Source: Alphaproteobacteria bacterium (GTDB taxonomy: Bacteria > Pseudomonadota > Alphaproteobacteria > Sphingomonadales > Emcibacteraceae). From it: a DNA stretch of 5,178 bases. A program made the translations under genes and the position numbers. The notes beneath the pieces were generated by a model. That model did no database searches. It was not told the DNA's origin and saw only the letters and a list, made by a program, of their open reading frames with translations. This document shows, piece by piece, positions 1-5,178 of the stretch. Within the stretch, counting starts at the first letter, position 1. Every line of letters begins with the position of its first letter. The stretch is taken from NCBI GenBank assembly GCA_002402225.1, contig NVVM01000020.1, forward strand, positions 19,007 to 24,184, given 5' to 3'.

Positions 1-391
1 GGCCACGAAAAAGGCCTTGCAGGAGGGCTGGTTTTATACGGGAGACATCGGCACCTGCGATGAACAGGGCTGTTATCATTTTGTCGACCGTAAAAAAGAC
101 ATGATCATTTCCGGCGGCGAGAATATTTATCCGGCAGAACTGGAGACCGTCCTTGCGATGCATCCGGATATTCTGGAGGCGTCTGTTGTGGGCCGCCCCG
201 ATGATCGATGGGGCGAGGTTGTCGTGGCTTTCATCGTTCAGAAGGGCAGCATAACGAAAGCCGATATTCTGGATTGGCTTGGCGATCGGCTCGGGCGGTA
301 TAAACATCCCCGGGATATTCACTTCATTGATGACATGCCCCGCAATGAAATGCGTAAAATCCTCAAAGACAAACTGCGTGATATGGCCTAA
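1..391 (+). CDS. AMP-dependent acyl-CoA synthetase/ligase, C-terminal fragment (5' end outside the window)
   Basis: This is the last 129 codons of an ANL-superfamily adenylate-forming enzyme, read in the frame starting at base 2. The family activates a carboxylic acid with ATP to an acyl-AMP and then makes the acyl-CoA thioester in the cytoplasm. Visible motifs, in fragment numbering, are GWFYTGD (residues 9-15, including the conserved Asp that binds the AMP ribose), the DRKKD hinge (29-33) with SGGENIYPAELE (37-48), and the C-terminal PRNEMRKILK stretch (113-122). The last carries the expected adenylation lysine, K119. The usual Gly just before that lysine is Arg here. The protein ends at TAA 389-391 at a normal family C-terminus. 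The substrate cannot be told from this half, because the acyl pocket lies in the missing N-terminal domain; a medium/long-chain or aromatic acid is typical for this type. The TTG at 17 is internal, not the start. Confidence 0.93.
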   Translation, partial: ATKKALQEGWFYTGDIGTCDEQGCYHFVDRKKDMIISGGENIYPAELETVLAMHPDILEASVVGRPDDRWGEVVVAFIVQKGSITKADILDWLGDRLGRYKHPRDIHFIDDMPRNEMRKILKDKLRDMA

Positions 392-428
392 ATTTTGGGC
401 CTGAATTTTGGGCTTGGATTCTGGGCCC
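390..428. repeat. Three imperfect 13-bp tandem repeats
   Basis: Three consecutive 13-base units are visible: aaattttgggcct (390-402), gaattttgggctt (403-415) and ggattctgggccc (416-428). Units 1 and 2 differ at two positions, and unit 3 has diverged further. The first unit overlaps the stop codon of the acyl-CoA synthetase, so the array starts exactly where coding ends. It runs directly into the hairpin that follows. No function is evident. It may be a short slippage-derived duplication in the 3' untranslated region, or part of an mRNA 3'-end structure. Confidence 0.75.
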
Positions 429-451
429 AAGTTGCGTTCGGACGCGACTTG
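428..451 (+). other. Stem-loop after the acyl-CoA synthetase gene (possible transcript-end structure)
   Basis: Bases 428-437 (caagttgcgt) pair with 442-451 (acgcgacttg) to form a 10-bp stem, continuous if one G-U wobble is allowed in the transcript. The four-base loop is tcgg. No T-run follows (next bases gctgtatgg), so it is not a classical intrinsic terminator. It could stabilise the 3' end of the synthetase mRNA, act with Rho, or sit in the leader of the next gene. The structure is clear from base pairing; the role is not. Confidence 0.5.
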
Positions 452-479
452 CTGTATGGACGGCTTTTGAGGAATTTTC

Positions 480-483
480 AGGA
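480..483 (+). promoter_or_regulatory. Ribosome binding site supporting the GTG start at 492
   Basis: An AGGA element lies 8 bases before the GTG codon at 492-494. The N-terminal FAD-binding fold begins immediately after that codon (MTDYDAVIIGAGAAG), which supports GTG as the true start. Confidence 0.6.
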
Positions 484-491
484 TTGTATAC

Positions 492-1670
492 GTGACAGAT
501 TATGATGCGGTGATTATCGGGGCGGGGGCTGCCGGGCTGATGTGCGCCATTGAGGCCGGCAAGCGGGGCCGGCGCATTCTGGTGATTGAAAGCACAGAGA
601 ATATCGCCGGAAAAATCAGAATTTCCGGCGGCGGGCGGTGTAATTTCACCAACCGGGATGCCGGCCCGGCTCATTTTCTGTCGAAAAACCCACATTTTTG
701 CGTTTCGGCCCTGCGCCGGTATCCGCCGAAGAGCTTCATCGCTCTGGTGGAGAAATATGGCATTGCCTATCATGAGAAGAAATTGGGACAGCTGTTTTGC
801 GATGGAAAATCCACGCAGATCATTGACATGCTGGTTCGGGAATGTGAGGCAGCGGGCGTGGTCATTCGCACCGGCGTGGCTATTGAAAGTCTGGAAAGAC
901 AAGGTGATATTTTTCATCTCTATACGTCCGGCGAGACGCTGACCTGTACGGCTTTGGTTATTGCCAGCGGCGGAAAATCCATCCCCAAGATGGGGGCCAG
1001 CGGTTTTGGCTATCAGATTGCGCAGCAATTTGGTCATAATGTCCTTAAGCCGGAACCGGCCTTGGTGCCTTTCACATTTTTGAATGACCAGCTGGAAAAG
1101 CTGAAATCATTGGCGGGGGTTTCGGTGGACGCGGTGGTCAGCCATGGCAAAAAATCCTTTTCCGAGGCCATTTTATTCACCCACCGGGGCCTTAGTGGCC
1201 CGGCCATTCTGCAAATTTCATCTTATTGGCGCCTGGGCGACGAGATCAGGATTAACATGTCGCCGTCCCTGAATATTCTTGAATTTCTCAAAGAGCAAAG
1301 AGCGGGTCAGCCAAAGCAGGAACTGCATAATGTCCTGACCCAGAGATTTGCCCGGCGGCTGGCCCGATTTATCTGTGACGAGGCCGCCGTGGATGGCCGA
1401 ATGGCTGACCTTTCCAATGAGAAGCTTGGGAAAATAGCAGGTTTCATCCATGATTGGCGGCCCCGCCCTAATGGTACAGAGGGGTTCCGAACCGCAGAAG
1501 TCACGCGCGGCGGCGTTGATACCCGCGAAATATCTTCTAAAACCTTTGAAAGTGAGAAGCTTCGCGGCCTGTATTTCATTGGGGAAGTGCTTGATGTGAC
1601 GGGGCAATTGGGCGGCTATAATTTTCAGTGGGCCTGGGCGTCGGGCCATGCGGCGGGCCAGTTTATCTAA
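492..1670 (+). CDS. HI0933/YhiN/BaiN-family NAD(P)/FAD-dependent oxidoreductase
   Basis: A complete 392-residue flavoprotein of the HI0933-like family (E. coli YhiN, clostridial BaiN), matching the usual family length of about 390-420. The N-terminal Rossmann dinucleotide-binding motif is GAGAAG at residues 10-15, with the acidic residue that binds the FAD ribose at E33. The family signature SGGGRCNFTN follows at 45-54. GEVLDVTGQLGGYNFQWAWASG near residues 364-385 is the conserved C-terminal FAD-contacting segment, including GE (364-365) and GGYN (374-377). Most members have no proven substrate. BaiN has been proposed to act in bile-acid dehydroxylation, but that role should not be transferred here. 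The enzyme is predicted to be soluble and cytoplasmic. It starts with GTG behind an AGGA site. It lies 100 bp after the synthetase and 55 bp before the permease, so co-transcription is possible but not shown. The family assignment is firm; the reaction is unknown. Confidence 0.93.
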   Translation: MTDYDAVIIGAGAAGLMCAIEAGKRGRRILVIESTENIAGKIRISGGGRCNFTNRDAGPAHFLSKNPHFCVSALRRYPPKSFIALVEKYGIAYHEKKLGQLFCDGKSTQIIDMLVRECEAAGVVIRTGVAIESLERQGDIFHLYTSGETLTCTALVIASGGKSIPKMGASGFGYQIAQQFGHNVLKPEPALVPFTFLNDQLEKLKSLAGVSVDAVVSHGKKSFSEAILFTHRGLSGPAILQISSYWRLGDEIRINMSPSLNILEFLKEQRAGQPKQELHNVLTQRFARRLARFICDEAAVDGRMADLSNEKLGKIAGFIHDWRPRPNGTEGFRTAEVTRGGVDTREISSKTFESEKLRGLYFIGEVLDVTGQLGGYNFQWAWASGHAAGQFI

Positions 1671-1725
1671 GCGCAGAATGCTCTAAAGAGTTGATCTTTC
1701 TATTATTTTTCCTTAACGTCCCATC

Positions 1726-2547
1726 ATGGCCTTCATGGAATTATATTTACCGTTGATTTTGCTCATGCTGGCGACCGGACTGGTTGGCGGGTTGATGGCG
1801 GGGTTGATGGGTATTGGCGGCGGCATTGTCATTGTTCCGGTGCTTGAATTTGCCTTGGGTTACATCGGGGTTGACCCGGAGATCAGGATGCATGTGGCGG
1901 TGGGCACATCGCTGGCGACAATCATTCCCACGTCCATTTCTTCTATCCGCGCCCACCGAAAACGCGGCGCGGTTGATTTTGCCCTCGCCCGTCACTGGGC
2001 CCCCCCCATATTTCTGGGGGCGATTTTGGGCAGCTGGATTGCTTCGCAGGTGGATAGTTCAGGCCTGACGGCTGTCTTTGGGATTGTGGCCTTATTTGTG
2101 GCGGTCAAAATGATGTTGCCCATGGAAAATATTCGGGCTGCGGCGTCTGTACCGCGCGGCGTGGCTGGCCTTATGCCGCCCGCAATCATCGGGACAATCT
2201 CCACCATGATGGGCATAGGCGGCGGGGCGCTCAGTGTGACCACATTGACTCTGTTTAATGTGCCGATTCATCGGGCGGTGGGCACCTCGGCCCTGTTTGG
2301 GTTGCTGATTGTGGTGCCGGGCACCATTGGCTTTATGATTTTGGGTCAGGGCAACAGTCTTTTGCCGCCGGGCAGTGTGGGTTTTGTTAATGTGATCGGT
2401 TTTTTAATCATATCGCCGGCAACATTTCTGGCGGCCCCCCTTGGGGCTAAAATCGCCCATGCCTTGACTCAAAGGCAGCTCAGCATAACATTTGGGGCAT
2501 TTTTTCTGATTGTGGCCGTTCGAATGCTGTATCGTACATTCATGTGA
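1726..2547 (+). CDS. TauE/SafE-family membrane transporter (sulfite/organic-anion exporter type)
   Basis: A 273-residue, strongly hydrophobic inner-membrane protein with about eight predicted membrane segments. It shows the internal duplication typical of TauE/SafE permeases. GLMGIGGG (residues 26-33) is echoed by TMMGIGGG (160-167), and HVAVGTS (56-62) by HRAVGTS (182-188). A basic loop (residues 75-80, RAHRKR) follows the first AVGTS segment, as expected for a cytoplasmic connection. The family is linked to export of sulfite, sulfoacetate or other small anions, but most members are uncharacterised and the substrate cannot be read from the sequence. The ATG at 1726 is used. A second ATG at codon 4 (1735) is equally possible; neither has a convincing ribosome site, and an in-frame TAA at 1714-1716 rules out earlier starts. 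The gene ends in tandem stops (TGATGA, 2545-2550). The next gene starts 32 bp later, suggesting joint transcription with the hydroxy-acid oxidase. Confidence 0.9.
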   Translation: MAFMELYLPLILLMLATGLVGGLMAGLMGIGGGIVIVPVLEFALGYIGVDPEIRMHVAVGTSLATIIPTSISSIRAHRKRGAVDFALARHWAPPIFLGAILGSWIASQVDSSGLTAVFGIVALFVAVKMMLPMENIRAAASVPRGVAGLMPPAIIGTISTMMGIGGGALSVTTLTLFNVPIHRAVGTSALFGLLIVVPGTIGFMILGQGNSLLPPGSVGFVNVIGFLIISPATFLAAPLGAKIAHALTQRQLSITFGAFFLIVAVRMLYRTFM

Positions 2548-2569
2548 TGAAAGCAGATATGTGAGAAAT

Positions 2570-2575
2570 GGAGGG
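2570..2575 (+). promoter_or_regulatory. Strong Shine-Dalgarno site (GGAGGG) choosing the start at 2580
   Basis: GGAGGG lies 4 bases (GGAGG: 5 bases) before the ATG at 2580. It overlaps an alternative in-frame ATG at 2568, which itself has only a weak GAGA-like element in front. The strong site therefore favours 2580 as the start of the oxidase. Confidence 0.65.
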
Positions 2576-2579
2576 GAAA

Positions 2580-3734
2580 ATGCCGCAAATCGATAAATGT
2601 TATAATATCGAAGATTTTCGGCGTCTGGCGAAAAGGCGCCTGCCGCGCATGATATTTGATTATCTGGACGGCGGCTCTGATGATGAGGTTACGCTGGGCC
2701 GTAACAGAAGCGGCTTTTCAAAATATCAGTTGATGCCCCGCGCGCTGGTTGATGTGGGGTCGATTGATCTGTCAACCACAATATTGGGCCAGAAGGTTGA
2801 TACGCCCATATTGCTCGCGCCCACAGGCCAGACCCGCATGTTTCATCATAGCGGGGAGGCGGCCGTTCTGCGCTCTGCGGCCAAGGCAAACAGCATATAT
2901 GCCTTATCGTCCCTGTCGAGCCTATCCATAGAGGAGGCCGCAGCGGCAAGCGCGGGCCCAAAATGGTTTCAGATTTATGTTTGGCGGGACCGGGAAATCA
3001 TCAAGGAATTTATGGCCCGTTGCCGAACAAATAACTATCAGGCTTTATGCCTGACGGTGGATTTGCCCGTGCATGGCAATCGGGAAAAAGATTTGCGCAA
3101 TGAGCTGACTTTCCCCGCGTCCCTGACGGCCCGGACAATGATGGATGTTTTGCGCCATCCGGTCTGGCTCTATCATTATTTAACCGGCGAGAAAATTGAA
3201 CTTGGCAATCTGGCAGGTTCCTCAACGGTCAAGCTTCCAGAAGGCGGGAACCTGATGGATTATGTGGCCAGACAATTTGACCCTACGGTGGACTGGGATG
3301 ATGCCGCATGGATGATTGAACAATGGGGCGGGCCATTTTTGATTAAAGGTATTGTCAATGCAGAAGATGCCAAACGTGCTGTAGACATCGGGGCCAGCGG
3401 CATTATTATTTCCAACCACGGCGGCCGCCAGCTGGATTATATGCCGCCGCCCATAGAGGTTCTGCCGGAAATCGTAAAGGCGGTGGCCGGACGGGCCGAA
3501 ATATTGATCGACAGCGGCGTTCGGCGCGGCACCGATGTGATCAAGGCCCTGGCCCTTGGCGCGGATGCCGTGATGATCGGGCGGCCTTATCTTTATGCCT
3601 TGGCGGCGGGCGGCGAGGCGGGTGTGGACCGAATGTTTGCGTTGCTGCGCGCGGAGCTTGCGCGGGATATGGCCCTATTGGGCTGCATAAAAATCTCAGA
3701 CCTGAACCCGGATTTTATTCATTATCCCGGGTAG
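2580..3734 (+). CDS. FMN-dependent alpha-hydroxy-acid oxidase/dehydrogenase, L-lactate dehydrogenase (LldD)-like
   Basis: A 384-residue flavoenzyme of the glycolate oxidase / L-lactate dehydrogenase / mandelate dehydrogenase family, which oxidises (S)-2-hydroxy acids to 2-oxo acids with FMN. All the classic active-site residues are present: Y28 (FDYLDGG), Y133 (FQIYV), D161 (LTVD), K256 (FLIKG), and the catalytic pair H280 and R283 in SNHGGRQLD. DSGVRRGTD and GADAVMIGRPYLYAL form the FMN phosphate-binding end of the TIM barrel. Length and the long insert between about residues 165 and 245, ending in the FDPTVDW segment, fit the LldD/mandelate dehydrogenase branch better than short glycolate oxidases. 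Lactate is a reasonable guess, but the substrate is not settled. The insert has no obvious hydrophobic membrane anchor. Start 2580 is chosen for its ribosome site; starting at 2568 would add four residues. It lies just downstream of the TauE/SafE gene, probably in one transcript. Its last 20 bases overlap the opposing hydrolase gene. Confidence 0.93.
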   Translation: MPQIDKCYNIEDFRRLAKRRLPRMIFDYLDGGSDDEVTLGRNRSGFSKYQLMPRALVDVGSIDLSTTILGQKVDTPILLAPTGQTRMFHHSGEAAVLRSAAKANSIYALSSLSSLSIEEAAAASAGPKWFQIYVWRDREIIKEFMARCRTNNYQALCLTVDLPVHGNREKDLRNELTFPASLTARTMMDVLRHPVWLYHYLTGEKIELGNLAGSSTVKLPEGGNLMDYVARQFDPTVDWDDAAWMIEQWGGPFLIKGIVNAEDAKRAVDIGASGIIISNHGGRQLDYMPPPIEVLPEIVKAVAGRAEILIDSGVRRGTDVIKALALGADAVMIGRPYLYALAAGGEAGVDRMFALLRAELARDMALLGCIKISDLNPDFIHYPG

Positions 3735-4548
3735 CGTCTTCATCCTTCAAGAAATTGAGAATCACCTCTTGCAGGCCATTTTCATGGAGCAGATTGATAT
3801 GGCCGCCGCTTCGATTATGAAGGCGGCATTTTGGGCCAGTCGCCTGCATTCTTTCGACTTCATGAGGCGGAACAATGGATTTCTCCCCCCGGATGAGCAG
3901 GGTCTTTGCGGTGATTTTGTCATAATGATGCCAGATGTGGAAATCCTGACCATGCAGACTGAACTGATTGGCCAACGCCGGATCATTCTGAAAGGTAAAA
4001 TGCCCGTCATCCGTCTGCCGGCACCATGTTTCTGCCAAATGGCGCCATCTGTTTTTGTCCAGCACCAACCCGCCTCTGGTCAGCATGTCCTTAAGGTATT
4101 TTTCGAATTTGGTGAAGCTGTCAAAATGCGGCGGGTCCGAAATATTTTTCATGGCGGCCTCGCGCAGCCAATCGGGGAATCCGGGGCCGACATCATCCAG
4201 AACAAGATGGCTAATGGGGCATTCGGTCATAACCGCGCCAAGGACAATACCAAGGCCGCCGCCTTTTGATGCCCCGATCCAGCGCACCGACGTCAGGCCA
4301 AGCTGAGAGACAAGATCGCGGGCAACGGCGGCATAGGCGGTCAGGCCGGGGTCATTTTTCTTATCATGTGTCCAGTCGGACAGGCCGCAGCCAATGGAAT
4401 CCGGACAGATCACATGATAATCTTTGGCGAGCCGCATCGCCAGTTCTTCATGGTCACGGCAGGTGCCCGTGACCCCATGCCAGATAATGACAGCTTCTGA
4501 TTTTGGATCACCATATTCCAGAAAATGGATATTTCGGCCCTGGCACAT
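3715..4548 (-). CDS. Alpha/beta-fold hydrolase
   Basis: A 277-residue alpha/beta hydrolase of the fold-1 type, close to the normal family size. The oxyanion-hole strand is IIWHGVTG (residues 21-28, HG at 24-25). The strand-4 region reads CPDSIGCGLSDW (48-59). The nucleophile elbow is GASKGG, with S94 as the predicted catalytic serine. The catalytic histidine is H250 in SGGHINLL. The usual acid site after LLIRGEKS holds I225 where an Asp is normal, so the triad acid must come from elsewhere (D118 or D119 in LVLDDVGPG are candidates) or activity is altered. The role is probably hydrolysis of an ester or similar bond in the cytoplasm, as no signal peptide is seen; the substrate is unknown. Only one ATG fits: upstream in-frame codons reach a stop with no ATG, GTG or TTG. 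The ribosome site is weak. The gene is divergent from the TetR gene across 93 bp, a layout often seen when the regulator controls the neighbour. Confidence 0.9.
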   Translation of the reverse strand: MCQGRNIHFLEYGDPKSEAVIIWHGVTGTCRDHEELAMRLAKDYHVICPDSIGCGLSDWTHDKKNDPGLTAYAAVARDLVSQLGLTSVRWIGASKGGGLGIVLGAVMTECPISHLVLDDVGPGFPDWLREAAMKNISDPPHFDSFTKFEKYLKDMLTRGGLVLDKNRWRHLAETWCRQTDDGHFTFQNDPALANQFSLHGQDFHIWHHYDKITAKTLLIRGEKSIVPPHEVERMQATGPKCRLHNRSGGHINLLHENGLQEVILNFLKDEDATRDNE

Positions 4549-4566
4549 CAGAAATCTTGATTTTGC

Positions 4567-4579
4567 AGCTTCAGAAGCT
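4567..4579. promoter_or_regulatory. Perfect 13-bp palindrome, candidate TetR operator
   Basis: agcttcagaagct is a perfect inverted repeat (AGCTTC, central A, GAAGCT) in the divergent intergenic region. It lies 18 bases upstream of the hydrolase start codon and directly next to the possible -35 box of the TetR gene. The core ttcagaa recurs at 4593-4599, between the proposed -35 and -10 boxes. A TetR dimer binds such symmetrical sites, so position and symmetry fit an operator, but no known consensus was recognised. Confidence 0.45.
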
Positions 4580-4580
4580 A

Positions 4581-4610
4581 TTGTCTATTCCCTTCAGAAA
4601 AGTCTATGAT
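4581..4610 (+). promoter_or_regulatory. Possible sigma70-type promoter for the TetR-family gene
   Basis: TTGTCT (4581-4586) and TATGAT (4605-4610) are separated by 18 bases, and match the -35 and -10 consensus at 4 of 6 and 5 of 6 positions. The transcript would begin near 4617, giving a leader of about 25 bases before the ATG at 4642. The palindrome at 4567-4579 abuts the -35 box, consistent with autoregulation. This is inferred from base matches only. Confidence 0.45.
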
Positions 4611-4641
4611 TTCTCCATAAAGTAAGAAAAAGATAAAAACA

Positions 4642-5178
4642 ATGACAAAGAAGTTTAAACGGCGCAATTTAATATTGGCAGAAGCGGGCAGGCTTTTTGC
4701 CGAGAAGGGCTTTTCGGATACCTCTCTTGGGGATATTGCTGAATCAGTCGGCATTAAACGGGAATCCCTCTATTATTATTACCCCAGCAGATATGACCTT
4801 CTTTATGATATTATCGCGCCGCAGATTTCCCGCGTTATGGAGAATTTTACGGCGATCATAGCGCAAGAGACAGATAGCAGAATAATCATTCGGCGCGGCA
4901 TTGAAAGTCATCTTCAGCATTTCAACGCCAGTTATTTCCATATGGTCATGGCGGTTCGTAAAAACAGCAGGGGTGACGTCCAGGTCAAGTTCATTCAATT
5001 GCGTGATATGTTCAAATCCTATGAAAAAGCGTGGCTGAAAATGATCCATGAGGGCCGGGACGCCGGCGAGATAAGGCCCGATACCCCGCCTGAACTTCTG
5101 GTCTATTCAATTTTGGGGTTATGCAACAGCCTGTCCAGCTGGTACCGAGAGGGCGGCATATTATCCCTTGATCAAATT
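4642..5178 (+). CDS. TetR/AcrR-family transcriptional regulator (3' end outside the window)
   Basis: An open frame of 179 codons with no stop before the right edge; TetR proteins usually have about 190-220 residues, so only a short tail is missing. The N-terminal DNA-binding domain is clear: an amphipathic first helix (ILAEAGRLFAEKGF, residues 11-24), then the helix-turn-helix from about 28 to 47 (SLGDIAESVGIKRESLYYYY), followed by PSRYDLL (48-54). The C-terminal ligand-binding half includes GLCNSLSSWYREGG (159-172), similar in style to regulators of the KstR2/YsiA type that respond to acyl-CoA or lipid-derived ligands; that is a resemblance only. ATG 4642 is chosen because an in-frame TAA at 4618-4620 blocks earlier starts. 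The ribosome site is poor (an A-rich AAGA stretch). It is divergent from the alpha/beta hydrolase, which is its most likely target together with itself. Confidence 0.92.
   Translation, partial: MTKKFKRRNLILAEAGRLFAEKGFSDTSLGDIAESVGIKRESLYYYYPSRYDLLYDIIAPQISRVMENFTAIIAQETDSRIIIRRGIESHLQHFNASYFHMVMAVRKNSRGDVQVKFIQLRDMFKSYEKAWLKMIHEGRDAGEIRPDTPPELLVYSILGLCNSLSSWYREGGILSLDQI

Noticed and set aside
432..460. TTGCGT and TATGGA at 17-bp spacing as a promoter for the flavoprotein gene
   Set aside because: The -35 box matches at only three positions and lies within the hairpin; not enough to support a call.
363..1037. Long minus-strand open frame of 224 codons opposite the flavoprotein gene
   Set aside because: It lies antisense to a clear FAD-binding domain, has no recognisable motif, and is explained by the GC-rich coding frame of the + strand gene.
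1685..1710. AAAGA/TCTTT hairpin followed by a T-rich stretch, resembling an intrinsic terminator after the flavoprotein gene
   Set aside because: The stem is only five A/T-rich pairs with a five-base loop, and the T-run is interrupted. It is too weak to call a terminator.
1691..1719. TTGATC and TAACGT at 17-bp spacing as a promoter for the TauE/SafE gene
   Set aside because: The -10 match is poor, and its position 7 bp before the ATG would leave no room for a leader or ribosome site.
3769..4269. Plus-strand open frame of 166 codons opposite the alpha/beta hydrolase
   Set aside because: The minus-strand frame carries intact hydrolase motifs (HG, GASKGG, GGH); the opposite frame has none and no ribosome site.
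4744..5049. Minus-strand open frame of 101 codons near the right edge
   Set aside because: It is antisense to the TetR gene, whose helix-turn-helix is unmistakable and whose frame stays open to the window edge.
1..5178. Possible novel defence, mobile or biosynthetic system
   Set aside because: No nuclease, transposase, integrase, phage, toxin-antitoxin or biosynthetic-cluster signature is present; every sizeable gene belongs to a common metabolic, transport or regulatory family.

Overview
The window reads as an ordinary stretch of a chromosome from a Gram-negative bacterium, most likely an alphaproteobacterium. The basis is moderate-to-high GC with GGC/GCC-rich coding, and a mix of acyl-CoA synthetase, FMN-dependent 2-hydroxy-acid oxidase, TauE/SafE permease and TetR regulator. 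The lineage is inferred from style, not from a marker gene. There are no RNA genes, CRISPR arrays, insertion sequences or phage genes.

Layout. Positions 1-391 (+) hold the C-terminal end of an AMP-forming acyl-CoA synthetase. A 100-bp gap follows, with three imperfect 13-bp tandem repeats running into a 10-bp hairpin. Next (492-1670, +) is a complete HI0933/YhiN/BaiN-family flavoprotein. After a 55-bp gap come a TauE/SafE permease (1726-2547, +) and an LldD-like FMN-dependent alpha-hydroxy-acid oxidase (2580-3734, +), close enough to be one transcription unit. An alpha/beta hydrolase (3715-4548, -) converges on the oxidase and overlaps its last 20 nt. A TetR-family regulator (4642 to the right edge, +) is divergent from the hydrolase. 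The two share a 93-bp intergenic region with a perfect 13-bp palindrome and a plausible sigma70 promoter.

How the genes may work together (inference). The permease and oxidase could move and oxidise the same small organic acid, or the oxidised product. The TetR protein probably controls itself and the divergent hydrolase. Its C-terminal half resembles regulators often linked to acyl-CoA or lipid metabolism, which would suit the acyl-CoA synthetase at the left edge, but nothing in the sequence ties the two together. I found no convincing new system. The points most worth a second look are the hydrolase's missing canonical catalytic Asp, the divergent-promoter palindrome, the tandem repeats with hairpin after the synthetase, and the permease/oxidase pair.
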